Below, in pieces: positions 23,948-32,979 of a stretch of 64,000 bases of DNA (position 1 is its first letter; each line of letters begins with the position of its first letter). The translations under genes and the position numbers were made by a program. Origin of the DNA: Microbispora catharanthi (lineage in GTDB: Bacteria > Actinomycetota > Actinomycetes > Streptosporangiales > Streptosporangiaceae); NCBI RefSeq assembly GCF_006334915.2, contig NZ_VDMA02000021.1, forward strand, positions 99,462-163,461, written 5' to 3'. Below the pieces are notes generated by a model that was not told where the DNA came from, searched no databases, and worked only from the letters and a program-made list of their open reading frames with translations.

Positions 23948-25104
23948 CGCCCTGCTCCCGTCGACACGGGAACGACCTCAGAGGTGGCGTCCTCGTGCAG
24001 GGTGAGTTCGAGAACGGGCGCGATCGTCCCGCCGAAGGCGGCCCTCGCCTCCGCGGGCTCGGCCGTCCACGGGTCCGGCCCTCCGGTGGAGCGGTAGTTG
24101 AGGAAGCTCACGACCTTCAGGTCGGGCAGGACCAGCCAGGCGTACGCCTGGTCGGGCTCCTCCGCGGGGTTGCGCAGCACGAGCCCCGAGCCGTTGAGCG
24201 GCGTGTACGGCCCGGTGAGGCTGGGGGCGACGAAGCCGTAGAGCCCTGTGGGCGCGCTTCCCAGCGGGTGGAACGAGTGACGATGCGTGCAGAAGAAGAG
24301 GTAGTACGACGACCGGTGCACCACGATGTGCGGCCGTTCGATCTCGTGGTTGACTCCGTCGGCCACGAGGAGAGGCTGCCGCAGCGACCAGCCGCCCGGT
24401 GTCGCGGCGGCGAGGGCCACCGCGCCCATGAAGGCGTGGTCCGCGTCGGCGGACGCCGCGACGGACGCGGCGACGAGCAGGTACTCACGCCCGTCGGCGG
24501 GGTCGCGGAACCAACCCGGATCGCGGAAGGCCCTGATCCGCCCGGGCCCTCCCTCGACCTCGTCGGCCGGCAGGTACGTCACGCCGTCCGAGCGGAGGAC
24601 CTCCCGGTGCTCGGCGGCCTGGTCCAGCAGGATCCGGCCGTCATCGGTCACCAGCCGGGCGCGGGCCTCGACGACGGTCTGGGCGAACGTCGGCCGGGCC
24701 TCCCCTCGCCGGCCCGCGGCCGTGTAGAACACCGACACCGTGCCGTCCGGTCTGCGGACCGCCGATCCCGACCACTCGCGGCTGCCCGGCGAGGCTCCGT
24801 CGGCGAAGGCGTGGCCGAGGTCGGTCCAGCCGTCGCCGTCCCTGGCGAGCAGCCGGAGGCGGGCGCGGTCGTGACGCTCCTCGGGGTGGCCGAGGGCGGG
24901 TGCGGAAAGCGCCATCCACAGCTCGCGGCCCCGCACCACGGACGTCGAGCCGTCCTCCTCCTGAATCGGCCACAGATCCCAGACGTCGTCGTGGGGCAGC
25001 ACGCGCGGCGGCGCCTGAAGGCCCATGACCGGTGCCGTCGTCGCCGCGTCACCCACCGGCGCGGCGAGGTGCCGCCGCGTCCAGCGTGCGGGCTCGCCGT
25101 TCAC
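23944..25104 (-). CDS. GH68 family beta-fructofuranosidase/levansucrase-type enzyme, cytoplasmic
   Basis: A 386-residue five-bladed propeller glycosidase of family GH68. The nucleophile Asp lies in VWDLWPIQ, the WSGSA loop follows, the transition-state stabiliser is the Asp of AFRDPGWFRDP, and the acid/base Glu is in NHEIERPHIV. There is no signal peptide, unlike secreted levansucrases, so it most likely hydrolyses sucrose or fructosides inside the cell. Operon partners (ABC importer and ROK fructokinase) fit: imported sucrose is split to glucose and fructose, and fructose is phosphorylated. Confidence 0.87.
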   Translation of the reverse strand: MNGEPARWTRRHLAAPVGDAATTAPVMGLQAPPRVLPHDDVWDLWPIQEEDGSTSVVRGRELWMALSAPALGHPEERHDRARLRLLARDGDGWTDLGHAFADGASPGSREWSGSAVRRPDGTVSVFYTAAGRRGEARPTFAQTVVEARARLVTDDGRILLDQAAEHREVLRSDGVTYLPADEVEGGPGRIRAFRDPGWFRDPADGREYLLVAASVAASADADHAFMGAVALAAATPGGWSLRQPLLVADGVNHEIERPHIVVHRSSYYLFFCTHRHSFHPLGSAPTGLYGFVAPSLTGPYTPLNGSGLVLRNPAEEPDQAYAWLVLPDLKVVSFLNYRSTGGPDPWTAEPAEARAAFGGTIAPVLELTLHEDATSEVVPVSTGAGR

Positions 25105-25221
25105 GCGGTCCCCCCGTCACGTCGCCGTCCTCCGGCGAGCGCCTCGTACGCGCCGGACCGGGTCTCCGGTCCGGGCGTGCCACCTCGCCGCCCCCATGGA
25201 GCCATTCGAAGAACCTCCAAC

Positions 25222-26163
25222 TCAGTCGCGCCGGGCGTTTCCCGGCGCGTCACAGAAAACGGTCGATTCGGGCCGCGCCGCGCGTGCGAGTTCAACGGCT
25301 CCGACCACTCCCGAGCGGTCGCAGAGGGAGGGGCCGGTGACGTACTCCTCCATGGCCGCGGGGCCGGCGGGCACCGGCGCCCCCGGGTAGCCGGCGGCGA
25401 GGGTGAGCAGCCGCGCCCGCACGGCCGGAAGCAGCGCGGGGTGCTTGGCGACGCCCCCGCCCACGACGATCCGCTCGGGCGACAGGGCGTAGGTCAGGTT
25501 CATGACGGCGAGGGCGACGTACTCGGCCTCGAGTTCCCAGGCCGACGGGTCGTCCAGGTGCTCGGCCGGACGCCCCCATCGCCGGCGCATCGCCTCACCC
25601 GACGCGAGCCCTTCGAGGCAGTCGCCGTGGAAGGGACAGCTCCCCGCGAACGGGTCCCTGACCGGGTCGTGGGGGACGCGGATGTGGCCGAACTCAGGGT
25701 GCAGAAGTCCGTGCAGGAGTCCGTCGTTCACCACCGCTCCCACGCCGACGCCGGTGCCCACGGTCATGTACGCGAACGTGCCGAGCCCCGCGCCCGCTCC
25801 CCGCCGCCACTCCCCCAGCGCCGCGACGTTGACGTCCGTGTCCAGGCGGACGGGTACGCCCAGCGCGGCGCGCAAAGGGGAGACGACGTCGACGTTCGCC
25901 CAGCCCGGCTTGGGCGTGGCCAGGAGGCGGCCGTACGTCGGCGAACCCGGTCGCACATCCACCGGGCCGAAGGTGCCGATGCCGAGCGCGGCGAGCGGCC
26001 GACGGTCCTCGAAGAACCGCACCGCGGCGCGGATGGTCGTCTCCGGCGTGCTCGTGGGGATCACTTCGGTGGCGAGAACGTCTCCGCCGGCGTCGGCCAC
26101 CGCGCACACCCACTTCGTCCCGCCCGCTTCGATCCCCCCGTAGACCGGGGCGGCTGCGTCCAC
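25222..26163 (-). CDS. ROK-family fructokinase
   Basis: A 313-residue sugar kinase. The phosphate loop is GGIEAGGTKWVCAVAD, with TFGPVDVRPGSPTYG and the typical ROK zinc site GHIRVPHD...SCPFHGDCLEGLASG (His plus three Cys). This short Cys spacing and the GIEAGGTK start mark the Gram-positive fructokinase subgroup. GTG at 26163 has AAGGGG eight bases ahead; an in-frame GTG at 26172 overlaps the permease stop. It lies between permease and GH68 genes. About 117 bases before the GH68 gene hold nothing obvious. Confidence 0.9.
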   Translation of the reverse strand: MDAAAPVYGGIEAGGTKWVCAVADAGGDVLATEVIPTSTPETTIRAAVRFFEDRRPLAALGIGTFGPVDVRPGSPTYGRLLATPKPGWANVDVVSPLRAALGVPVRLDTDVNVAALGEWRRGAGAGLGTFAYMTVGTGVGVGAVVNDGLLHGLLHPEFGHIRVPHDPVRDPFAGSCPFHGDCLEGLASGEAMRRRWGRPAEHLDDPSAWELEAEYVALAVMNLTYALSPERIVVGGGVAKHPALLPAVRARLLTLAAGYPGAPVPAGPAAMEEYVTGPSLCDRSGVVGAVELARAARPESTVFCDAPGNARRD

Positions 26164-26168
26164 GCGCG

Positions 26169-26993
26169 TCACCCCTTCAGGGAGCCCTGGAGCAGAGCCG
26201 TGACGAAGCGGCGCTGGAAGACGAGGAAGATCACTAGTGTGGGGGTCAGGATCAGCAGCGACCCCGCGCACAGCAGTGGCATGTCGGTTCCCCACTGCCC
26301 CTGGAAGGCGCCCAGGGCCCCGGACATCGTCCGCTTCAACGGGTCGTCGACGAGGACGATCGCCAGGAGGAACTGGTTCCAGGTCCACAGGAACAGCAGG
26401 ATCGCCAGGGACGACAGCGCCGGCATGGCCAGCGGGACGTGGATGCGCCAGAAGAGCTGCCACACGTTCGCGCCGTCCATCCGCGCGCTCTCCGACAGCT
26501 CGTCGGGCATGTTGACGAAGTGCGCCCGCATCCAGAAGACCGCGAACGGCATGAACAGCCCGATGAGCGGCAGGATGATGGCCCACCGGGTGTTCAGCAG
26601 CCCCATGTCGCGCACCTGGTAGTACAGCGGCGTGATGATGCCCTCGAACGGCAGCGTCAGCCCGAGAACGAACGCGAGGAACACCAGATTCCGTCCCGCC
26701 ATCCGCAGGTGACCGATGGCGAAACCCGCCAACATCCCGAGGAGCAGCGAGACGGGAACCACGCCGAGCACGATGAGCGTGCTCGATTTCACCAGCTCGA
26801 TCATCCGCGCGGCCTGGAAGGCCTTGACGAAGTTGCCCCACTGCGGATCGCGCGGCCACTCCAGGCCCGAGGGGTAGCTGCCGGACGGGTGCAGGGCGGT
26901 GACGAACAGGCTGACGAACGGCATGAGCGTGACCGCCATCAGCAGGACGAGCAGCAGCCTTCCGGTCCAGGTCTCTCGACGTCCAACGATCAT
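26169..26993 (-). CDS. Sugar ABC transporter permease (MalG type)
   Basis: A 274-residue inner-membrane permease of the carbohydrate uptake (CUT1) group, with six helices. The EAA loop ELSESARMDGANVWQLFWRIHVPLAMPAL contacts the ATPase. The start ATG overlaps the stop of the other permease (26990-26993). No ATPase gene is in the operon, so a shared MsiK-type ATPase must energise it, as is known for actinomycete CUT1 systems. Confidence 0.93.
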   Translation of the reverse strand: MIVGRRETWTGRLLLVLLMAVTLMPFVSLFVTALHPSGSYPSGLEWPRDPQWGNFVKAFQAARMIELVKSSTLIVLGVVPVSLLLGMLAGFAIGHLRMAGRNLVFLAFVLGLTLPFEGIITPLYYQVRDMGLLNTRWAIILPLIGLFMPFAVFWMRAHFVNMPDELSESARMDGANVWQLFWRIHVPLAMPALSSLAILLFLWTWNQFLLAIVLVDDPLKRTMSGALGAFQGQWGTDMPLLCAGSLLILTPTLVIFLVFQRRFVTALLQGSLKG

Positions 26994-27958
26994 GAGGACC
27001 TGTCCTTGGTGAGCCACTGGATGGGAAGGGCGACGACGAGGACGAGCACCATGAGCACGACGGCCAGTGCGGACGCCATGCCCACCTGCCGCTCCGAGAA
27101 GGCCAGGTAGTAGATCTCCAGCCCGGGGACCATGGTCGCGTTCCCCGGTCCGCCCTGGGTGGAGACGTAGACGATGTCGAAGCTCGCCAGAGCCGCGATC
27201 ACGGTCACCGTGACGCAGACGCCGATCTCCTGGCGCAGGCTGGGCACGGTGATCGAGACGAACTCGCGCAGCGGCCCCGCTCCGTCCATCCGGGCCGCCT
27301 CGTACAGCGCCGGGTCGATCTTGCTCATGCCGGACAGGAGAAGGATCGTGCACAGGCCGAGCAGCACCCACGCCCCGATCACGCCGACCGCCGGCAGGGC
27401 CGTGGAGAAGTCGCCCAGCCACGCGCGTGCCACGCCGCCGAGCCCGGCGTACGTGAGCAGCTGGTTGACCAGTCCGGTCGACGACAACAGCCAGCTCCAG
27501 GCGATGCCGGCGGCGACGAGCGGGATGACCTGCGGCAGGAACAGGACCGTGCGCGCCACCAGCGCGAGCCGGCTCGCGGCGATCCGGCGGATCGTCGACG
27601 CGATCGCCAGGCCCAGCACGACCGGGATCACGCTGAAGAAGACGATCAGCTTGATCGCGTTGAGGATGGAGGCGAACAGGTCGGGGTCGGTGAACACCCT
27701 GGCGTAGTTGCCCAGCCCGGCCCAGGTGGACGGGCCGATGCCGTCCCAGCGGTACAGCGAGTACTGGACGGTGAGGGCTATCGGCCGTAGGACGAAGACC
27801 GCGTAGACGATGAGCGCCGGAGCCACGAACAGCCAGCCGACCCAACTCGGCGTGCGGAACCCCGCCGCGCGGGCGGGGCTCCGCTTCCTCGTCACGGCTG
27901 CCGGCCCGGGGCGGGTCGCGGGGGGATCGACCGCGCTGTCGGGAGTCGGCCGTGTCAT
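26990..27958 (-). CDS. Sugar ABC transporter permease (MalF type)
   Basis: A 322-residue CUT1 permease. The N-terminal cytosolic tail is basic and Pro-rich; six membrane helices follow from WLFVAPALIVYAVFVLRPIAL. The EAA loop ALYEAARMDGAGPLREFVSITVPSLRQEI is intact. It pairs with the MalG-type permease by a four-base overlap, and starts six bases after the binding-protein stop. Confidence 0.93.
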   Translation of the reverse strand: MTRPTPDSAVDPPATRPGPAAVTRKRSPARAAGFRTPSWVGWLFVAPALIVYAVFVLRPIALTVQYSLYRWDGIGPSTWAGLGNYARVFTDPDLFASILNAIKLIVFFSVIPVVLGLAIASTIRRIAASRLALVARTVLFLPQVIPLVAAGIAWSWLLSSTGLVNQLLTYAGLGGVARAWLGDFSTALPAVGVIGAWVLLGLCTILLLSGMSKIDPALYEAARMDGAGPLREFVSITVPSLRQEIGVCVTVTVIAALASFDIVYVSTQGGPGNATMVPGLEIYYLAFSERQVGMASALAVVLMVLVLVVALPIQWLTKDRSS

Positions 27959-27964
27959 CGGTGC

Positions 27965-29320
27965 TCAGCTCCCCCCGACCTGGCTCGTGTAGTCGCTCTG
28001 CACCGACTTCAGCAGCTCCGCGGGGGTCTGCTGCCCGGCGACCAGCTTCTGCAACTGGGGCGTCCAGCTCTTGGCGTAGATCGCGCCGGTGGCGTTGGCG
28101 ATGAAGTCCATCGAGCCGTTGTCCTCGGCGATCTTCGCCCCAGCCTCCAAGGTGCTCGCTGTGACCGTGTCCTTCGCCACCTCCGGCATGGGGGCGTCCG
28201 CCGGGCCCATCGGGTGCGACCCGCCGACCTTCACGCCGATCTCACGCGCCTTCGGGTCGGTGGCCACCCAGTTGAGGAAGAACGCCGCGCAGTCGGCGTT
28301 CTTCGCCTTGGAGCTGATCCCGTAGGTGAGGGGCGCCGACATCGCGGCCTGCTTGCCGCCCTGCTGCGCCGGCGGCATCAGGAAGAAGCCCACCTCGCCC
28401 GGCATCTGCTTGTCGAGGTTCCCCGACTCCCAGTCGCCGTTGAACATGAACAGGCCCTCGCCCTTGATGAAGCGGCTCATCATCGTCGCGTAGTCGACGG
28501 CGTTGACGTCCTTCCAGAAGTACCCGGCCTTGATCCACTTCTCCAGGTGCTGCGTCGCCTGGAGGTTGGAGGGGGTGTCGATCGTGGCGCCCGGCTTCTG
28601 GTAGATCCAGTCGTTGATCGGCTTTGCGGGACCGTACGCGGCCATGAGGTCCTGCAGAGGGAAGGCGAGACCGCCGGTGGCCCCGCCGTTGAACTGGGCG
28701 ATCGGAGTGATGCCCGCGCTCTTGGCCTTCGCGAGCGCGTCGTCCAGTTCGGCCAGGGTGGCCGGCGGGGACGACATGCCGATCTTGGCGGCGAGCTTCG
28801 TGTTGTAGAACACGCCGGTCATGCTGAAGTTCAGCCCCATGGCGTACAGCGAGCCCTCGCCGCGGGTCTTCCCGCCGGGGACCATGCGCATCTGTTCCAG
28901 CTGGGAGGCCGGCCAGGAGTCCCAGCCGAACGCCTTCGCGTAGCCGTCGAGGTTCTTCAGCAGGTTGTTCTTCACCAGCTCCGACACCTGGGGAAGCCGC
29001 ATCAGGTCCGGCGGATCGTCGGCGAGGACGCGCGGCGCGTTCTGGGTGATCACCGCGAACTGGTCCTCGCGGATGTTCCATTTCACGTTGGGGTGCTGCT
29101 TGGAGAACTCGGTGCTGAGCTCCTTCGGCAGGGGGAAGCCGGTCTCGACATAGGCGTTCAGCGTGACCGGCGCCGTGCCGCAGGTCGGCGCGGCCGCCAG
29201 GGACGCGCCGGTGGCCTCCGGCTGGGGGGCGTCGCCGCCGGGCGCCCCGCAGCCTGCCGCCAGCGTCCCCCCCATCACGACCGCGAGCGCGGCCCCGTTC
29301 CAGCGAGTTCGACGCGACAT
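27965..29320 (-). CDS. Sugar ABC transporter substrate-binding lipoprotein
   Basis: A 451-residue extracellular solute-binding protein (SBP family 1). The lipobox LAAGC places the lipidated Cys at residue 24, and lgt lies nearby. Binding-fold motifs include MRLPQVSELVKNNLLKNLD, EGSLYAMGLNFSMTGVFYNTKLAAKIG and FMFNGDWESGNL. ATG at 29318-29320 follows AGGAGA. It is the first gene of the operon, downstream of the dyad at 29383. Together with GH68 and fructokinase it probably binds sucrose or a fructo-oligosaccharide. Confidence 0.92.
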   Translation of the reverse strand: MSRRTRWNGAALAVVMGGTLAAGCGAPGGDAPQPEATGASLAAAPTCGTAPVTLNAYVETGFPLPKELSTEFSKQHPNVKWNIREDQFAVITQNAPRVLADDPPDLMRLPQVSELVKNNLLKNLDGYAKAFGWDSWPASQLEQMRMVPGGKTRGEGSLYAMGLNFSMTGVFYNTKLAAKIGMSSPPATLAELDDALAKAKSAGITPIAQFNGGATGGLAFPLQDLMAAYGPAKPINDWIYQKPGATIDTPSNLQATQHLEKWIKAGYFWKDVNAVDYATMMSRFIKGEGLFMFNGDWESGNLDKQMPGEVGFFLMPPAQQGGKQAAMSAPLTYGISSKAKNADCAAFFLNWVATDPKAREIGVKVGGSHPMGPADAPMPEVAKDTVTASTLEAGAKIAEDNGSMDFIANATGAIYAKSWTPQLQKLVAGQQTPAELLKSVQSDYTSQVGGS

Positions 29321-29382
29321 CTGCGTCTCCTTGATTGCTCGGGGACTCGCCGGCACACACCGGATGCCCCAGGACTCAGGTT

Positions 29383-29400
29383 TGCTAAATCGGATTAGCA
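29383..29400. promoter_or_regulatory. LacI operator TGCTAAATCGGATTAGCA
   Basis: An 18-bp dyad with perfect TGCTAA/TTAGCA arms and a central CG, the standard layout of a LacI-family site. It lies between the binding-protein gene and the lacI-type gene, and should control both. Confidence 0.8.
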
Positions 29401-29462
29401 GTGCGATAGTCTCATCACACGAGTCGCGGGGTGTCAACCCCCACATCGCAGGAGGTCATCCG

Positions 29463-30524
29463 GTGAGCCCACGACGGGTCACGCTGGCGGATGTCGCCAA
29501 GATCGCCGGCGTCTCGCCGACCACCGCGTCGCTCGCGTTGTCCGGACGCGGCCGGGAGTTGCGCATCTCTCAGGATGTCGAGCAGCGCGTCCTCAAGGCC
29601 GCGGCCGAGTTGCAGTACCGGCCGAACATCGTATCCGTAGGCCTGCGAACTGGGACAACTCGGACTATCGGCTTTGTTTCGGACACGGTCGCCACGTCCC
29701 GGCTCGCCGGCGACATGATCAAAGGAGCACTCGAGGCCGCGCGGGAGCGCGGCTTCATGCTGTTCATCGGTGAGACGGAGGGGGACGCCGAACTCGAGCG
29801 GCTCCTCCTGCAGGCCATGCACGACCGTCAGGTGGACGGGATCATCCTGGCCGCGATGTACACGAGAACCATCAGGGTGCCGAAGGGCATGGCGGTCGCC
29901 CCCGCCGTGCTGCTCAACGCGCTCCCCAAACAGCCGTCACCGCTGCCCTCGGTCATCCCCGACGAGATCGAGGCCGGACGCGTCGCCGCGAGGGCTCTGC
30001 TCGACGCCGGCCATCGCGAGGGCATCCACCTGATCGGCGCCGGCCCCGGGCGGCGCAACGTCCCGGCGGGCGGAAGTGTCGCGGCCGTCGAACGGCTCAT
30101 CGGCATTCGCGAGGTGCTCGCCGAGGCGGGGGTCAAACCGGCGGGCGGCCACGTCACCCCTGACTGGCAACCGGAGTACGGCCTCGCCGCGACCCGGGCG
30201 CTGCTGCAGAAGGAGCGCCCGCGGGCGTTGATCTGCTTCAACGACCGGCTCGCCCTGGGCGCCTACCAGGCACTCGACGACTTCGGGCTCAAGGTGCCCG
30301 CCGACGTCTCCGTCGTGTCCTTCGACGACCACCCCATCGCCTCGTGGATGCGTCCCCAGCTGACGACGGTGGCCCTCCCCCACTACGAGCTCGGCCGCAA
30401 GGCCGTCGACGTGCTGTTCACGGAGATCGGCCGTGACCGTGAGGACGACGGCGGGGAGGGCGAGGTGCATCGCGTGCCGATGCCCATCCGCCTCAGGGAG
30501 TCGGTCGCGTCGCCGGGCGCCTGA
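29463..30524 (+). CDS. LacI-family repressor of the sucrose/fructan operon
   Basis: A 353-residue LacI protein: HTH VTLADVAKIAGVSPTTASLALSGRG, hinge helix EQRVLKAAAELQYRPN, then a periplasmic-binding-like ligand domain with GFVSDTVATSRLAGDMIKGALEAARERG and SVVSFDDHPIASWMRPQLTTV. GTG at 29463 follows AGGAGG. Divergent from the transporter operon with the operator between; the likely inducer is sucrose, fructose or a phosphate ester (inference). Confidence 0.92.
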   Translation: MSPRRVTLADVAKIAGVSPTTASLALSGRGRELRISQDVEQRVLKAAAELQYRPNIVSVGLRTGTTRTIGFVSDTVATSRLAGDMIKGALEAARERGFMLFIGETEGDAELERLLLQAMHDRQVDGIILAAMYTRTIRVPKGMAVAPAVLLNALPKQPSPLPSVIPDEIEAGRVAARALLDAGHREGIHLIGAGPGRRNVPAGGSVAAVERLIGIREVLAEAGVKPAGGHVTPDWQPEYGLAATRALLQKERPRALICFNDRLALGAYQALDDFGLKVPADVSVVSFDDHPIASWMRPQLTTVALPHYELGRKAVDVLFTEIGRDREDDGGEGEVHRVPMPIRLRESVASPGA

Positions 30525-30559
30525 CCGGCACGCCGGCAGTACGAGCAGGAGGAGCTGCC

Positions 30560-31174
30560 TCAGGGCCGGATGCCTGCGGGGAACCCGGTCCAGCGTAGGT
30601 CGGGCGGGAGGTGGCTCATGTCGTTGAACATCACGATCGTGGGCGGCAGCCCGTCGCGATACTCGATCACCGTCAGTGCGGTGTTGGCGCTGTTCAACCC
30701 GAGCCACCGGGATGGCGGCGCGTCCAGTGCGTGCCGCACCAGCCACGCGATCGGGTAGGCGTGCGTGACCAGGACCTCGTGTCTGTCGGGCCGGGTCCCT
30801 TGCGTGGTCGGGTCGGGGACCTTCGCGAACCGGGCGATCAGGGCCTCGGCGAGCCTGTGGCCCGAGGCCGCCTCGGTGTCGTCGTAACCGTCGAAGAAGC
30901 CGGCCCAGGACGGGGGTGTCTCGGCCGGGCCGGGAACGTAGGGCACGTGGTCGACGAGTTCGGCGGCCTCGGTTACGGGCACGTTCGGTAGATGACGGGC
31001 GAGTTCGTGCGCGCTTGCTACGGCCCGTGGGAGCGGAGAGTGCCACACGGCGTCGACCGGTACGCCGGCGAGCCGTTCGCCCAGCAGGCCCGCCTGCCGG
31101 CGCCCGATGTCGGTGAGTTCCCCGAACGCGTCGGCCGCGCCGTGGCGTGCCAGGTAGAGGCGCCGAGTTGTCAT
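30560..31174 (-). CDS. Histidine phosphatase (phosphoglycerate-mutase-like)
   Basis: A 204-residue enzyme with the LYLARHGAADA (RHG) phosphohistidine motif, the second His in LVTHAYPIAWLVRHAL, and Arg/Glu partners in HSPLPRAVASA. It is of the small histidine-phosphatase clan that dephosphorylates sugar phosphates or phosphoproteins. It is convergent with LacI and lies 103 bases past the PEP-synthase-like gene on the same strand. Substrate unknown. Confidence 0.9.
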   Translation of the reverse strand: MTTRRLYLARHGAADAFGELTDIGRRQAGLLGERLAGVPVDAVWHSPLPRAVASAHELARHLPNVPVTEAAELVDHVPYVPGPAETPPSWAGFFDGYDDTEAASGHRLAEALIARFAKVPDPTTQGTRPDRHEVLVTHAYPIAWLVRHALDAPPSRWLGLNSANTALTVIEYRDGLPPTIVMFNDMSHLPPDLRWTGFPAGIRP

Positions 31175-31276
31175 GCGTCGTCAGGGGCGGTCCGTGCGGG
31201 CCGTTTCCCCTCTCCTTTCGATCGGTACGTGCGGGGTCGGCGGCGGGACGCTTCGCCCGGGGACGGAAGCGATCGG

Positions 31277-32533
31277 TCACGCGTTCGCCGCCGTGACGGT
31301 GCCGGTGGCGCCGTCGACGGTGATGACGGTGTCGTCGCGGAGCCTGCTCGTCGCGTTCGGAATGCCGAGGACGGCGGGGATGGCGTGCTCTCGAGCGACG
31401 ATCGCGGCGTGCGAGAGCACGCCTCCGGTTTCGGTGACGACGCCGGCGGCGATGCGCAGCAGCGGCGTCCACGCAGGGTCGGTGAAGGGGCAGACGAGGA
31501 TGTCGCCCGGGCGCACGCGCGCGAAGTCGCCGGGACCACGGACGATCCTCGCGGTGCCGGTCACGGTCCCGTGGCTGCCTGGCGTTCCGGTGAGTGTGGC
31601 GGCTGGGATGTCGGAGGCGCCGGAATGCGATGTCGGTGGCGGGGGTGCGGCGGTGACCGGCCGTGCTTGCAGAATCCAGGTGCGGCCGTCGGCGATCGCC
31701 CACTCGATGTCCTGCGGTCCGCCGAGTACGGCAGCGATCTGTTCGCCCAGCCTGGCCAGCCGCGCGGCGGTCGCGTCGTCAACCGTCGGCTGGTTCCGGG
31801 CGGCGGTGGGCACGTCGCGGATGACGAGCCGCGTGCCGCGCCGGTCAAGGCGCTTCCGCTTGTCTGCGACGGTGCGGGCGACTGACCCGTCCTCGGCGAC
31901 GCGGTAGGCGTCAGGGGTGACCCTGCCCTCGACGATGCTGGGGCCGAGGCCCCAGGACGCCTCGATCCGGGTCGCGTCGTCCGGGGCCGCGGGTGTGAAC
32001 ATGACCCCGGACATCTCGGCGTCCAGATGGCGTTGCACGATGACGGCCATCAAAAGATCGTCGGACGCTTGGTCGGCGCGGCCGGAGGCGGCCCGGTAGG
32101 CGATGGCACGCGGGGAGAACAGCGAGGCCCAGCAGGCACGCACGGCCTCGGCGACCGCACTGACTCCGTGCACGGCGAGGAAGCTCTCGTGCTGACCGGC
32201 CGCCGACGCCTGACCGGTGTCTTCCCTCGCTGCCGATGATCTCACCGCCACGGGTGGGCCGCCGATCTCGTCGAGCACGCGTCCCAGCGCGTCGATCACG
32301 GCCCCGTGGACCGGGCGGGTCTCGATCGTCCGCCGCACCGCATCGACGTCGTCCGGCTCTCCGGCGAACCGCCCGAGGTCCAGGTCGCGGACAGCGGCGA
32401 GGTAGGCGGCGAACGGGACGACGAAGCCGTCAGGGACCGGCAGACCCGCACGGAGCAACGCGCCGAGTGCGCCGGCCTTGCCCCCGCAGGTATCGGCGAC
32501 AGCCTCCATGAGGGGTACGATCACCCACCCCAC
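31277..32533 (-). CDS. PEP-synthase-like protein (ATP-grasp plus phosphohistidine domain)
   Basis: A 418-residue protein with the N-terminal PEP/pyruvate dikinase ATP-grasp domain (GGKAGALGALLRAGLPVPDGFVV, PPVAVRSSAAREDTG, SGVMFTP, QDIEWAIADGRTWILQARPV) and a C-terminal swivelling phosphohistidine domain with the catalytic His in TGGVLSHAAIVAREHAIPAVLG. Full PEP synthases (about 800 residues) add a PEP-binding barrel and rifampicin phosphotransferases add a drug-binding middle; both are absent here. The acceptor is therefore unknown. It is divergent from two small regulators across a palindrome. Confidence 0.88.
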   Translation of the reverse strand: MGWVIVPLMEAVADTCGGKAGALGALLRAGLPVPDGFVVPFAAYLAAVRDLDLGRFAGEPDDVDAVRRTIETRPVHGAVIDALGRVLDEIGGPPVAVRSSAAREDTGQASAAGQHESFLAVHGVSAVAEAVRACWASLFSPRAIAYRAASGRADQASDDLLMAVIVQRHLDAEMSGVMFTPAAPDDATRIEASWGLGPSIVEGRVTPDAYRVAEDGSVARTVADKRKRLDRRGTRLVIRDVPTAARNQPTVDDATAARLARLGEQIAAVLGGPQDIEWAIADGRTWILQARPVTAAPPPPTSHSGASDIPAATLTGTPGSHGTVTGTARIVRGPGDFARVRPGDILVCPFTDPAWTPLLRIAAGVVTETGGVLSHAAIVAREHAIPAVLGIPNATSRLRDDTVITVDGATGTVTAANA

Positions 32534-32551
32534 CTTTCAACAGAAGATTGA

Positions 32552-32564
32552 CAACAATTTGTTG
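32552..32564. promoter_or_regulatory. CAACAATTTGTTG palindrome between PEP-synthase-like gene and regulator pair
   Basis: A perfect 13-bp palindrome in an AT-rich divergent promoter of only 50 bases. TTGACA overlaps its left end and could be a -35 element for the rightward genes, so binding here would block them. Probably the site for one of the two proteins at 32584/32976. Confidence 0.65.
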
Positions 32565-32583
32565 ATTGTGCATCCTGAGGCGC

Positions 32584-32979
32584 ATGGATCGCAAGCACGA
32601 CATGGCTCACGGCGTGCACGCCGACCACGTCCAGGCCCAGCGTGAGCGGGACGCGCGCGAACGTCTTCTGAGCCTGGGCGCAGATGAGCTCGAGGCCCGC
32701 CCCTGGCGCCCCTTACCCGCCCCACTGTCGGCGGTCGACCTCGCGCAGTTCGCCGTCTGGCGCAACGCCGAGTTGGACCCGGAGGACATCCTGAGCGCGC
32801 TCGCCCTCCTGCCCGCCGCACGAGCCGAAGTCGAAGGACTCGAATCCGCCCTGCTGTTCATCGCCCGGAGCGCAGGTCTGACCTGGGCACAGATGGCGCA
32901 CGTGATGGGGTTCAACTCCCCGCAGGCATGCCAGCAGCACTACACCCGCCTGGCGGCACGACAGGACGCCGACTCGTGA
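32584..32979 (+). CDS. Small DNA-binding protein with C-terminal HTH
   Basis: A 131-residue protein. The N-terminus is His/Asp-rich and charged; residues about 85-125 form a HTH-like segment (ARSAGLTWAQMAHVMGFNSPQACQQHYTRL). The middle has LDPEDILSALALLPAARAEVEGLE. I know it only as the actinobacterial 'DNA-binding protein' found next to PEP-synthase-like genes. ATG at 32584 is chosen over TTG 32566. GTG of the next gene overlaps its stop. Confidence 0.78.
   Translation: MDRKHDMAHGVHADHVQAQRERDARERLLSLGADELEARPWRPLPAPLSAVDLAQFAVWRNAELDPEDILSALALLPAARAEVEGLESALLFIARSAGLTWAQMAHVMGFNSPQACQQHYTRLAARQDADS

Noticed and set aside
23824..26622. Plus-strand open frame of 932 codons across the sucrose operon
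   Set aside because: It lies antisense to GH68 and fructokinase genes with clear active-site motifs; its own translation has no domain and is full of Arg/Gly/Pro.
29937..31703. Minus-strand open frame of 588 codons joining phosphatase and PEP-synthase-like regions
   Set aside because: It overlaps the real genes in a different frame and has very Arg/Asp/His-rich, low-complexity translation.
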